Source: Holothuria scabra (taxonomy: Eukaryota; Echinodermata; Holothuroidea; Aspidochirotida; Holothuriidae). Taken from it: a stretch of DNA of 64,000 nt. Shown piece after piece: positions 19,391 through 31,900 of the stretch. The first letter of the stretch is position 1, and each line of letters opens with the position of its first letter. The DNA is taken from contig CM074179.1 of NCBI GenBank assembly GCA_037179385.1, forward strand, positions 37,623,224 to 37,687,223, in the 5' to 3' direction. The notes beneath the pieces were generated by a model. It did not search any database. It saw only the letters and a program-made list of their open reading frames with translations, and had not been told where the DNA came from. A program made the translations under genes and the position numbers.

Positions 19391-21364
19391 GAACAAAACG
19401 AAGTGGATGGTACCTGCCCTGAAATACAACTAAAACCAACAATTTTTTACATGATATGGCTTAAAAAATTTAATTACTTGTCTAATTATCATCCGGTGAA
19501 GAGTTGTAATCCCTTCGTCCATTGTAAGGGCTGCTTACCTTGTAAATTTCTCGGCATTTCTTTCCGTACAGTGGTGCGGAATTTGTACACACGATGTGTA
19601 GCGAGTGTCCAAAATATCAATATTCCTCTTCTTTTTTAAAGGAAATAAAAAAAATGACACTGAAAACTTGGTGAATATTCATGATAAGTAAGTTTCAACG
19701 TGTAAAATTCAGTAGCTCTCCCTATGAGGAAAACTCTATGTGAGGCGTGGTATGTCTTGTTGTTACGGAGCGCTCTTAGGTAAACAAACCAAGATCGTAA
19801 TGGTAGTGCTTCATAAAACTGTTTTTTTTTTTTTGCAATAATTTGACTTCATATTTCCACAAAGACACCATCCATAACGATTTGAGCCTTATTCTTATAA
19901 TTTTAATAAATATTACGAAGTTCTCATGTTAAAAAACTTGAAAAAACTCCAAATTCAGTCACAAAGCGAACCCGGAAGACAAAAAAAAAAAAAACTGTAG
20001 CTCATTAATATTCATTAGGTATTTAACCTGCGCACGCGCAAGCGCTAAGTGGTGCATACAAACATACGTGCAGATGAGAAGACCATCTTGACCAATGACT
20101 AGAAGGTATGCATTGATCGGGTAATAGACTTGCTGAGCACATTTCAAGGTCACTGTGTACTTTAACATAAAATCCACAGCAGCCTGTAATTTCCTTAAAA
20201 GAAATAAAGCAACGGTTTTTCAGAATAATTCGATGTTCTTCGTCTCATTTTTGCTGAAACGTCATTATTCCGTGTGAAATAAGGGGCAGAACTTCACCGA
20301 TCTATGATTTGGTATCTTTTAGGCAGCGTGGAGCTGCAAAGGGAGATTTAATTCAATTATTTGTTCAGAACAACAACAGTTAAAAAAACATTACTGCCAA
20401 ATTGGTAAGGGAAAGTAGCAACCAAGGTATTAAATCGCTGAAACATTTATTACTCAAAAATATGCATTGTAAACTTTCCTTTTTTCAACCGCTGTCCAAT
20501 CATTACAAAAAAAAAAATCCGTTAAATTAACAACTATTAAGAACTTCCTACCGACTTTCGGTTCTAAAATATTCCTTTCAGAATTCAGGTAACAAAATTT
20601 GAATAAAAACACTAAATTTCAGTGTGGTATATTGAGGTAATAAATTGCAAAAGCATGGTATAGGCGGTTTAAACTATTTCAAGTTATTTTCAAATCATTC
20701 AGTCAAAAAAAATTGTATGAAGAAATATTGCCAGACCGCCCCCCCAAACAACAACCTCAAAATTAACGAATGTAAATTGGTCCCCTGAAACAAACATAGA
20801 AAACTTTAAAGTGACTTCCTCCTTGCAGACTTATATGGGATGAGATAATACCCCGAAAAAGGTGAAAAGTCGACTAGACGACGTGGAACTAAAACCTTTA
20901 CATTTTAATTCGAGCCAAATGAAAAGTTAAAGGGTTTTTTTTTTTTTTTGTCTTTTTCAATTGAAAAACTTGGGAATTTTTTTAATATTCTGCTGATGAA
21001 ACTTGTGATATCGACGGTTATAAAGGAAATCCGGATTTTATTTCGCAGGAATCTGCCTTTCTCTGAGAGGAAGGTCAAGCATATTGTCATGGCGATTGCC
21101 GATTGTTGTGTTTGCGTCATATAATCCTACGGATTTCTACTTCACGAAAAAAATTGGAAACCTATGTAACAAAAACCTTTATTAAGAATGCACTCGAAAA
21201 TTTCCTTTTTAAAGATTAACTTGACGTGAAAGTAAGAAATCAATATTTGGAGGAATTTATTAAATAACTAAAGACTACACAAGAAAAATCCTGTCAATAC
21301 TCGGAGGTGATTGCATTTAAAAGTTTCGTGTGGTCTGGCACCAAATGTGACTCACTGATCGCTG
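19391..21364. other. AT-rich spacer, no gene seen
   Basis: Homopolymer-rich non-coding DNA, including a poly-A at 19980-19994 and a T run at 20936-20950 whose length differs in copy B. The frame at 19403-19639 (78 codons) is not recognised. Confidence 0.5.
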
Positions 21365-21563
21365 CCTCCGATGTGTTTGGTCTAACGGTAAAGCAACCGC
21401 CTCTCACGCGGAAGGCCAGGGTTCGATTCCCAGGTCGAGTCATACCAGGAACTCTAAAACTCTGACCTACTGTCGTTCTGCGTGATGCTCCGCATAGGCA
21501 ATGGAGTAGGCAAAACAAGGCAGTGAGCCACAACTGGAAAAAAGGCCATGGCCGGCACGACTT
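21365..21563 (+). mobile_element. tRNA-derived SINE with tRNA-Glu-like head, copy A
   Basis: The head has an A-box-like TTGGTCTAACGG (21377-21388) and a perfect B box, GGTTCGATTCC (21420-21430). An intervening 4 bp stem with a 7-base loop carries CTC in the anticodon position, suggesting a tRNA-Glu ancestor. The acceptor arms do not pair, so it is not a functional tRNA. The body (CATACC through CAAAACAAGGCAGTGAG to CACAACTGG) recurs in diverged form at 9820-9964, which identifies a repeat family. Confidence 0.68.
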
Positions 21564-24330
21564 AAACCCCGGAAGACCGGGCCGTAAAACTATATCCAAC
21601 GAAGTAACAAATCGACGTATAAAGGTGTCAAAACTGAAGAATTTCCAGTATAAGCTAGGGAACATTTCATCATTGACTTCGAAATATGCGTGGGAACGAG
21701 CAGCCGAAGTATATTCCCGTTCCAGTTACGGTGAACATTTTTGTAACCGGCGCATTATCTCAGAGTGAGCATAAATAATCAAAACGGTGTAGCTTTTTCT
21801 CCATGCACCAATTGATTCAATGTAAAAAAAATGATTTTAATATTGCTGTTTATATGACACAATAATCTAAAACGCGCGCTCTGTTTCTTCCGTCACTGGC
21901 GAATTTTAAACTCTAGAATTAATCTCACACGGTAACTCTGGTCAGCATCGTTTTTCTGCCTTTGTTGTCCTAAATATTTGTTGTCATAAATATTTGTTAG
22001 GGTGGTGGGATTTCAAACTAACGCCTCGCTTTCCATTTCTCAAATTATTTCCAGCCATTTTTTTCCCTTTCCATTCATCTTCACAACTAGTATCTCCGTG
22101 GTACAAGCACTGATGGTGCCATCTCTTTTGTAGTAAAACAGGTTCATATGAGGCAACAAACCACGTACAGAGTGGTACAGTACCACCAATACTTTAAAAT
22201 TAAGCTGTGCAGGAAATGTAGAACTTTTCCTCCCCTGGGAAAAAGTGTTGTACTTACTCACCTGCCACATAAACCTTTATATGGGAATGAACGGAATGAT
22301 CCGTACGCCTCATTACTCCTCTCTTATAATTAGTGGTTCGGTGCTGCAATGTACGTCAAGTGTTAGGTTACTATGCTGTTATAGTTAAAATATTGGGGTA
22401 GCATCACTACATTCTTTCCTAGAAGTATTCAATGACAAGATTAGGGAAGCCATATATATTCTTTTTGAACATCTCTGTACGGAATGTGATCGTTTGCAAT
22501 TGAGAGCCTGACAGGGTACTAGTGCTGCTACCAACATGTCCAAGAGAACTATATGATATGGAGTAATGACAGGTAAGTACCAGACAAATTAAGTAATTGC
22601 CACTGAGCCATCCACTCGCATATACCATCCTTCCACCTTCTTATAAAAGGGGAAATATGTGATCACAAATGTTACTTTAAAGTGTATTTAAATCGGCGCC
22701 AATTGAATACAAGTACTCCCAGTTCTTCATTTTTTATTCAGACAGTGTTCTTCTAATTAAGACACCTTCGCTTTAAGGACCAGACGACAGGGATCCTATG
22801 ACATACTAAAAATACGTAAAATATTTTGACGGAAAATTCACTTCGACAACCCCGAAAACCTGCGGCATCGATTATTTCTCGAGAAAACTTGCTTCTGACA
22901 TCGCTGGCAGGCAGATATTAAAAGAGTTTAACTGTTTCAGAATGATTTTAAACTAATTAAGGCAGAGAAACACAGCTATTTCCAAAAATAAAAAAAAGAA
23001 TGAATGAAAAATAGGAAATTTGCTAGTAGGGCTCTCTCATAAATTACTTTAAGTATACTTTTCCGAGCTCTGGAAATAACAAAACGGGAAACTTCCCATA
23101 TGTGGCACCTTGTAATCAAGTGACATCCGCAACTTAAGTGCTATTTTCATTAAAAAAAAAAGAATTAGTTCATAAAAGTTCTAAAACTACAAATTTTCAC
23201 AATAAAAGCTCTTGATTTTAAAATATTTGGCCACCAAAGACAACAAACTTTTCGGAGAGTGAGGTTTTGAGGGTGTGCACACTTAAAAGAAGGGTTTTAA
23301 GGTCACAACAAGATTTGCTATAAAGTTAGAGAGATGCTTATTCTAAGCATTTTGGTAAAATTTTCATTGAAATCCGATGATTGGTTCTCAAGATATGAAC
23401 AGGTAAAGTTTTCACATCTTCAACAAAAAGTGAACTCTAAGCAAGCACATATGACATCACATCCCCACATTAATTGGAAGTCTTTTGTTTTTCTTCAAAC
23501 TTTCTTCAAACTTTCTGGATTTTTTCCTCAACAATCCCATATTATTAAAATGTGATTGCATTAGTGGTATGAAAATTTTTCAAACTTTCCATTCCCCACG
23601 GGGAGGTCACACTCCTATTAACTTCAAGGTCAACACAGCAGTCTGATAAAACAAAGGGAAACAAAGCATTCCTTGTCAATGTGAGGAAGTGATATAAGCT
23701 CTGCTGCCCCCAAACTCACTTTTGAACACAAATCTACTGGCTTCATTTATTGATATTTCAAGAAATACATGCCCGATTAGAATGGGACTTTCACCATACT
23801 GTGTAAGTTTTGTTCCTATTTCAGATATGAAATATGAAAATTAAATTTTTGCATAAACTACCCCTTTAAAAAAAAAAAGACAAGAAGAAAACCAATGAAT
23901 GTTATTTAAATGCGTGATTTACACAAAAATATATGCATCTCTTCATCCCTATAAACAAAAGCAGGGATACAAGAAGTTGAGTATCTTACGAGCATGGGAG
24001 GGGCCACAAACAGAATATAGGCAGGATATTGTAGGTTCGGGAAATAATCGCTTTTTAAGGTAAAATGAGGTTTCCCCAGATCGAGTTAAAATTTGCCTGT
24101 CTCGAGGGTATGAATGTTTATGAGCAGTCAGTGTTTACCTCGCTACAGTGATCGCGTTGTTTAAGAAATTTGTGTGAATTTAAATACGATATCGTAGTTG
24201 AGAGGAAAAAGGCGAAATCACAAGGGACTTTCAAGAACGTATTTACAAAAAAAAAATGCTGGCACGATCTTCGGGCACATCTTTATACAGAAAATATTGC
24301 ACAAAGCTAACGGCTGTGTCGAGTTTATAA
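21564..24330. other. AT-rich spacer, no gene seen
   Basis: Contains only short frames (up to 81 codons), no recognised domain and no inverted repeat that I could define. It is nearly identical to copy B 47788-50545. Confidence 0.5.
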
Positions 24331-25114
24331 CTTAAGCCTGGCCCACACTATACGACTTTGCACATCGCAACTCAACTAAACCGTCGTGACCTAGTGTTGA
24401 ATCGTCGTCATGATTTTTAGTCGCACGACAGGGCCACGCATACTATACGACTGGCTATCGCGCATTGTCAGTCGAACGGTTACACTTGCACACTACTGCT
24501 ATACATATTACGGTACAACAGCACAGAACAGCATACAGTTTGCAACAATACTATACTTTCAGTGTGTAGCTACGCGTACTAGGCCTATGCAAGTTTACAG
24601 CTCACCAGTGATGTCGACTGCCTCGGTAATCTCTTCGTTTTTTTTTTTGTTTTTTTTTCCAAGAATTCCTATAGGAATAGCTTTTTCAGCCACAGTTATA
24701 AAGTACAGGTCGTTGCTCTCACATTTCTAATGGTTTGTCATATCTCTATTCGCCGTACTCGGTCCATATATCCATCTTTTTTAACTGAATATTTACACAA
24801 AGATTACGTCAAAAGTTGTCACCGACACAAGCATCCGACAACTTTCACCGTAGTTATATCACGTGCATATACATCAGCAATTTTGATGGTCAGATTTTTC
24901 AGTCACTTTGCGACTGTCGCCGTACAGAGTCGGGAAGAACCAACATGTTCGTTCTTCCCGACTGGAAGCTGATACGACTTAAAAACTGGTCCTAAAACTG
25001 CCAGTCGCAGTCGTAAACTCACGCACTACTACACGACTGTTGGAGATCCGACTGATCGGAGTTGAGTTGCAACGCGCAAAGTCGTAGAGTATGTGCGGCT
25101 AGCTCTAAGCTTAG
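24331..25114. mobile_element. ~780 bp inverted-repeat element, copy A
   Basis: The left terminus (CTTAAGCCTGGCCCACACTA then TACGACTTTGC and GCAACTCAACT) is repeated inverted at the right end (AGTTGAGTTGCAACGCGCAA, AGTCGTAGAG, then GCTCTAAGCTTAG). Subterminal ACGACT/AGTCGT motifs occur repeatedly inside. At 24929-24962 there is a 12 bp stem hairpin, GTCGGGAAGAAC with its complement. No coding potential is seen apart from short chance frames, so it looks like a non-autonomous DNA element. Confidence 0.75.
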
Positions 25115-25309
25115 GAGAAAGAGACAAATAGCAAAATTGATGCTGATATCTCAATATCGGCGCGTGAGCAATAAAAAATGACAGAGTTTTTCTAAATCAC
25201 TCTATCAACGGAGGTTTTAAATATGCTCGCATTTCTCTTTTCCTAAACTCGATAGGTATCACACGTTTTTTTTTTTTCGTTAGGAGATTTGCGCAGTGTG
25301 ACCGGATTA

Positions 25310-25440
25310 CCATCATGGAAGGTGATGGAAAATGAAATTACCACCCATGGCAAAATATTCCCCCGATCAGGGTGAAAATTGATTTGCCCCTAAAGCGCTT
25401 ATCTCCCGAACTTATTGTAGTCTGAAGTATGATTTCCATA
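25310..25440. mobile_element. Solo arm of the TTCGGGARATAACC element
   Basis: Read on the minus strand it runs TTCGGGAGATAAGCGCTT, CAATTTTCACCCTGATCGGG, then GCCATGGGTGG and CCTTCCATGATG. This closely follows the left arm at 10070-10170 (ACCCGATCGGGG, GCAATGGGTGGCG, CCCACGATGCAT). The copy B counterpart lies at about 51520-51630. Confidence 0.6.
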
Positions 25441-27873
25441 GTTTGTACAATTCGATTGAAATTCACATATTTTCGAGGAATTGACAGACTGCTGGATGAG
25501 CATAGGGCTTTTTTTTAGCAGAAATCTGAATGACAGCGAGAGCTCACCATCCCTATTTATGCAGTTCAAAATTCAGATCGTAATTATAGCATTTATTTTT
25601 TAAAGGTAATTTTTCAAGAAGAAAAAAAAAATAAATTTCCGAATAAAAGTAGAAACGCTGCCTTAACTTTTTGTTGTTTTGCTGGATTATAGGCCGTTAG
25701 AATCTGTAAGTTATTACTTTAATTAAATCCCCCTCAATTTGCGAGGAATGGGAACACATGAACATGTTATTAGGACTATGAATTACAGTTATAGACTTCA
25801 GGTACTTTTTGAGGTATTCTGAATTTGAAAAAAAAATCCATTTGCGAGACAGAAAAACCTTTTATATTCATGTACGCTTGAGTAAAGTTAGCTCCTGGTT
25901 CGTATCAGCCTTTAGTAGATGCTGATAACCATGTACATTAAGGATTTAATATGCTGTAGCAAAACTAATAGTGGTCCGCACGATCTTTCACAGTGAGTCT
26001 TTCTTTAGCTTTATAGGCATATTCAGATTGCTTTTCATTATGATTAAAGCAAGAAAGAGCAAAATATTCCTGAACGATTTCATTCAATGCACTTACTTGT
26101 TGCAGCAACGTTTTTCATCTCATATCAAAATGAAAACTCACCTCCATTAAAGGCTGATTATTGTGTTATTCTTATTTTCTATAAACACATCCATTTTTCA
26201 CACTTTTCAACAAAAGCCTGAGAAAGGAATGTAACTGATGTGCGTAAATTGCGTCAAAATTCCTTTTGTTTTTCTTCATAAATGAAATGTCCTGTTCGCC
26301 TATGGAATATTTGATACTGTTGGAAAGTTTGAATACCTCTTACTATAGATCTAGCAGTACCCAACATCAAGTAGTGTTGTACAACACACAATGTTGCCTT
26401 AATATTATCCAACTGCAGCAATAAAAAATTATTAATAATTTAATGCGATGTTAAATTAACGTTCCGCAATGAGATGAACTTATTCCCAAAACATACCGAT
26501 TCCCAGGAAAAATTTACATTACCTTAAAAATTAACGCTCTACGGAAACGAATGCTATGTGCTATTGCGATGCAGTTTTTACCTCCTGAAAGCGATAATGT
26601 TTCCATTAAACTAAGGTTAGCTGTACATTATCTGGCCTTTCCCTTTGTCGGGGAACCTGACCTATTTTTGAGGAAAGTCCCGAAATCATGCCAAAGATTC
26701 ATTAATGGCTTTATATTTTTATGCCGGGTGTGAATATTTTCAAGGTTAGTTCATATGACATAACTAGACCAGTTTCTAATGTTTTGCTTATTCGCTATGA
26801 ATGGAGCACCTTCTTTAACAGCAAGCCTGTCATTCGCGGCTTCCGTTTAAATGTTCGTGATTGCTTTAAAAGGAGCATCAAGGAAAATATCGTCGATATT
26901 TCTTTCTTCGTTCTCTCTAGAAACCTTTAAACCTTGCGTGATAGGATAAAAGGACATTTTCACATTCTTTGAGTTTTTGAAGGCGAGCGTTGGTTTTTCG
27001 CAGAAGATTTTATGTTAACTGCGGATTTTGAGACATAAGCAAATATGACACATTACATAGGCCGATTTTAGTTTTCATTGAGTCTTATTTTTAGGAGGTT
27101 AAAAAACTTCTACCTTTTTTTGATGGGGCTGCCCCCTGCTTTTTAGAGGGATGATGAACGTTACGAAGAAAATAAAGCACCAAACGTTTCATCATAACAA
27201 CTTCAATCAATTTATCACCATGGCCCCTTCAGGGGCAGCACGGCGTAAACGACAAAAGTTGGGGGGTCGAATGGTCGGAATTTTTTAGGCAAACTACACT
27301 TAACTTACACGTTCTTGATATACGATATATGGATCTCATGTCTACATATTTCCAGTTAAAAAGAGTGACCGGTACTGCTTATAAGATCAGTTGAGATGAT
27401 ACAAGAATCATAATGAATTGTGCATCCTCTTTTATTTATTCTACGGGTATTGCTCTCATATTCGTCTTCTGTATCTTTGTTACCTCTGTCCATCAACCTT
27501 AACATATATATACATTTCTAAATTTCATATCCCTAGATCTTATGCACCATTTGTCCCAAACCAACGTTCCTCATTCTTCTGAGGTCCCCCCCCTTACCTT
27601 CCCTAGGCTACCACCAAATTGCAATACCCGCATATCGTCTTCCTAGATATCTCTGCTACGTTTTTCCACCACGTTATCCGTTCGTGCCCGAGATTCGTAC
27701 CAATTGCACATCCCTTCACTCATTCACCTTCAGATGCATTGTTTTGATATGCGCTGTGTAAACAAAATTGTAGGCCAATGACTTCCACTGCTTTGGTTCT
27801 CTCGGTAGGGGTGTTTGGTCAGCGTTATTCATCCAAATGGTGGCGCGGTCGATACCATCTTGTGAGTAAATTT
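25441..27873. other. Spacer with elevated A/B divergence
   Basis: Non-coding. Copies A and B differ here far more than in the centre, including about 40 bases at 25811-25850 absent from copy B. The frames near 26551 and 26721 are not recognised. Confidence 0.5.
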
Positions 27874-28436
27874 TCACTGTGGCACTGTGTTTTTGAAGGA
27901 GTTTCGTTTCGCCAGAAAGTCATTTTCGTTCTCGCACAGGCGAGCATATCGGAGTACCCCACCTTTGATATAGCCGCTAAAGGTTGCTAGGTGGGCCGAA
28001 TAACGAATAAGGCATCGGAAGGTTTCCGTTGGCATGGTGGAGATTTTTGTGTCAAAGAGGCCACTTGGCAGATACGTTCATCTTTAAAATATTTCCAGAT
28101 GGCGACATGTAACTTTTATGTTTAAAGCTGCAATCGTGACGGTGACCTGAAAAAATGTTCATAAGAGTCATTCAGGGAGATCACCAGGTTTTCAAGTCCC
28201 TCATGTGTGTCATTGTACAGTAGAAGGATGTCATTCCTGTAGCAAAGCCATTTAATTATATTGAAATCCTTCGGCATTATGCGATGTTCTAGGTGATACA
28301 TGACAATATCGCAGACTTCAGAGGAAGACGGACTTACCATTACATCTCCAATTTTTTGTGGGAAAAACTGACCTTCATATACAAAACAGTTCGCTGAGAG
28401 AATTAGTTTGACCAGATTAATTACGCATGGAAGAGG
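27874..28436 (-). pseudogene. Reverse-transcriptase fragment, Penelope-like type, copy A
   Basis: Two pieces of one RT are readable on the minus strand. The upstream piece (28436 down to 28122) encodes LVKLILSANCFVYEGQFFPQ, then a VMVSPSS stretch like the MGSPLSP motif, then IIKWLCYRNDILLLYNDT, a degraded YxDD motif (YRND). The downstream piece (28077 to 27874) encodes SGLFDTKISTMPTETFRC and TFSGYIKGGVLRYARLC, matching the conserved segment after the RT palm (KPTD and RxxRLC motifs). Between them the frame is lost. These motifs are typical of Penelope-like elements, although a related retroelement clade is possible. No endonuclease domain was found downstream. Confidence 0.72.
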
Positions 28437-28876
28437 TTATATATGTTTCCATATCGTAGTGGCTTGGCTCCTTCCGTTAAGCTTCTGTTGACCTTCCTTC
28501 TCGATTTCGATATCTCCTTTTCAGAGCGAAGAAATCCTGTAACAAAAAAAAAAAAAAAATGTAAAGACCGCGCTTTGATCTTTCGGAGTAGCCGACTAAT
28601 GTGAGACGTTTGCATTGTGTTTTAACCAAAACGAATCATCCACTACTTCATTGTCGCAATTCCTGCACCACTCCATGCCTTAATTGAGAAAGAAATATAC
28701 CTCAGTGTTTGGAAACTGGTGGGAGTCTAAATTTTTATGGTAATATTTCGAACGATTTAGGTTCGTTCCTGAAATAAAAAAGGTTTACTTGTCAATCCTC
28801 AAAAAGTATTAAATACATACACTGCACTTCGATAGTGCCGCCCTCTTTTTCAGCAAATTTTCAAATCTTCCGAAAT

Positions 28877-28976
28877 NNNNNNNNNNNNNNNNNNNNNNNN
28901 NNNNNNNNNNNNNNNNNNNNNNNNNNNNNNNNNNNNNNNNNNNNNNNNNNNNNNNNNNNNNNNNNNNNNNNNNNNN
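28877..28976. other. Assembly gap of 100 Ns
   Basis: There are exactly 100 consecutive Ns, the conventional placeholder for a scaffold join of unknown length. The flanking bases are the last base of copy A and the first base of copy B, so the join connects two contigs that contain the same sequence. Confidence 0.99.
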
Positions 28977-31900
28977 GTTCGGAGCATGCATCGTAGAAAG
29001 CCAGCATGTAGCACGACCCATTGCGATCCGTGTCCCAAGCGATGAAACCGATTAAACAAAGTTTTTCCTAACGTGTCTTAGTAATAAACAAACCTACAGA
29101 AGGCAAAAAAGACATGATCAAACCCTCAAATTCGAATTTTTCGTTACAAATCTCGTATTTTACCAGATGTATTAACCATTTTGGAGATTTTCAATTGTGC
29201 ATAGGCCATTGCTAAGCTGAAGTCAAACGTAATCGTAAGCATATTAACTGTGCGTGCATTTGCAGGGTTCACTTCATTTCGTGCCATTATTCTAAGTAAG
29301 ATCAAAGGTTATTAAACACTTGCTGCACTTCATGCTTGGACAGTGGCGTTCAATCCTGGAAGGGGGGGGGCAGGTAGGCAATTACCACTCCAATGAAAAT
29401 TTTTTCATATGGGGGAAACATGTTTTTGCCCCTTCAATAATTCAAGTAGATTTCAAATGACAAAGAAAAACAACAAGCAGAAAAGACAAAATCTAACATT
29501 GGCGGGATATGAAGCCCTTCCAGAAAACGTCAGTTTGAGTGCATGTGCGTATCACTGTGAGTGTGGCATGCGAATTTGGTCTTGTGAGTATACGCGTGAG
29601 CGCTTGCCTTCGTACGGGTACATTGCTTATAGATAAATCCGGTCCTGGACACGATCCAGGGTTCGGCTTACCTGGTTGTAGGCTGTACAGCATGTTCCCT
29701 TTTTTAGTCGCTTTATATCCCTAACGTTTTGAAAGCTGCCGATAAGCTGAGAAGGCCACGATTACGCTCCTCCGGTGCCTTCGGCAGGCTTTTGAAAAAT
29801 CTTTTTGGAATATTTCCCTTTCCCCTGCCATTTGCGCCCACGGTGATACCCGTGCTGCAGGTTGTCGCATCCTACTGAAAGTTGGTTCCCTTGAGTTGAT
29901 AACAGATACAAAAACAATCATTGTACCCTGAGGAAATTTAGATATTCTAAACGCCGGGGAAATCACATACAATATACTTTACTCTAGAATCCATATCCTC
30001 CCACCACAATCGGGTTTTATGTCGGGTCATGCACTAACGAATTGGTGCCTGTACAGTAAGTACGAAAGGAGCCACAGGACAAGCAGGACCGATAATGGAT
30101 GTTACTGCCCAAACTAAATGATAGACTTATTTCAGTGCTCTCACCTATTTTAAAGCTAATAAAAAAATTCTGGAAGTAAATTACACTGCATCAGGGCAAA
30201 TAGGCGTGTCGGGCTTGGCACTTTCTGCGCATCACTTCCAGTGTATATCTAGGAACTTCGCCCTGAGATGTTTTCATTTTTTTTCTTTTGAGACACTTAA
30301 GAGATGGATGATGATCGCCCCTTACCATTGTCGGAAAATCATTAGTTTATGGCCCCGGGAATGTGAAGAAATGTTATCACACACCTTCTATTCAAGGGTA
30401 AATTTGAGTTTTGGTGGTTACATCCTTTTAACACATTTTAGCATCAAGGGAAAAAACGAGAAGAAATTATTGGCGTCAGCGGGGGGGGCATGCCCCCCGT
30501 CGAGGAAAGGTCGCTTCGGTTTCGTCGAGGAAGCCAAAAAATAATAAAAAAAAAAAATAAATGAAAAAACCTTCAAGGAATGATGGATGGATGGGTGAGC
30601 TTTGATATATTTTTTAGTTTGAAATGCTTTTATTTAAATGCATATAGAAATTGATTTTCCAATCCACTTCTTACCTCCGTTATAGCTCATCACCTCCCCG
30701 TTGAGAGGAAAGACGGCAATTTCCTTTTTTTTTTTTTTTGGGGGGGGGTTAAAATGATCGTTAAGGACTAAGAGATTACTGGATTGATGATCATGAACTT
30801 TTTTTCTCTATGAACTATTTTCTTTTTGTAACACGCTATTTCAATGCATATACCTGAATTTATTTCAATCACTTATTTCTACAGCTTAGCTATCCCTCAT
30901 CCAATCTTCAATACGCGAGGTCACGCCCCCTTCAAAAGGGGAGAGGGCTGTCCCTCCTCCCTATTGTTGAGAAAAATCCAATTTCGTCGGGTAGCCTTCA
31001 TCTACATGCCCCGATAAACCTACCACAAAAAAGATGCGGGTCTCATGTAAACTTCAGTCCACATGGACGATCTTGCTTAATAATTTTGTTTACTAGAAGA
31101 CCATATTATTCAAAGGGGAAATTTACAATTTCCGAATTTTTTTCTTGCCAAACGGACAAGAGGTTTTTCATGTCCATGCAGTGCCCAATGGTCTGCCATC
31201 TGCCCTGCCCCCGACAGCAGGAATTCTAGCAAAGAAAATCAGGCTGTTTCAGCTACACATTATGATAAAAAGTACAGTGTGAGAATGTCTCCAAATAAGT
31301 CTGACTTTATCCGTTTGAGATCACCTTGTAAAGTGACACAAACATGTTGGAAGTAAAATCATTAAAAAATCTGGATTTCAAGCAGTCACGTAGCAAATGT
31401 CATCTATTTAGCGGACACTTGCAATTGAATACAACGAAGATTCTTCATGAGAGACAAAAACACTTGCACGTTTTTTAATTCCCGTTGCATATTTTTGACG
31501 GCCCGAAAAGAGACACAGGAACATTACATTTAATTGTAGCAGTACCTTTTACTAGTTTTACCTGGTACTTGGTAATTTTCTGATCACTTAACAAGTTGGT
31601 TTTTCTTCTCTATTGAAGTGAAACATTCATTTTCAAAGGAAAAGACCAAAATAACGACTCCTTCATTTCTTACATTACAAATCTGGAAAAATGCCATTTC
31701 CGGCTGTCCTCGGTGTTAGGATTTTTTAAAAATTTTCTGTACGCTCCGCGCCAACTGATGGTGGCGCTCCGCTTAGATAGTGTTTTGGTCGAACAGATAA
31801 CTTAAAAGAACAATTCACGGTTTGCCAATTATTCTTCGCATTGGGGCAATATTATGAAGTGAAAATTATTGCGGAAGGAAGCCCAAAATAATGGCTGTTT

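Larger units (their letters stand above)
2862..28876. repeat. Copy A of a 26 kb direct duplication
   Basis: This segment recurs almost base for base at 28977-54937. It starts at GTTCGGAGCATGCATCGTAG and runs to CCGAAAT directly before the run of Ns. Matching landmarks keep a nearly constant offset in the middle (26220 at 5714, 26215 at 12994, 26212 at 16182, 26217 at 24410). The offset drifts at the two ends (26115 at 2862, 26054 at 28421). The central 19 kb differs mainly by single-base homopolymer length changes. Because one end coincides with an assembly gap, I read this as unmerged overlapping contigs or alternative haplotypes. A real recent tandem duplication is the less likely alternative. 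Confidence 0.95.

Noticed and set aside
21371..21442. Functional tRNA-Glu gene
   Set aside because: A and B boxes are good, but the acceptor arms do not pair and the T stem has a mismatch. A repeated body follows, so a SINE head explains it better.
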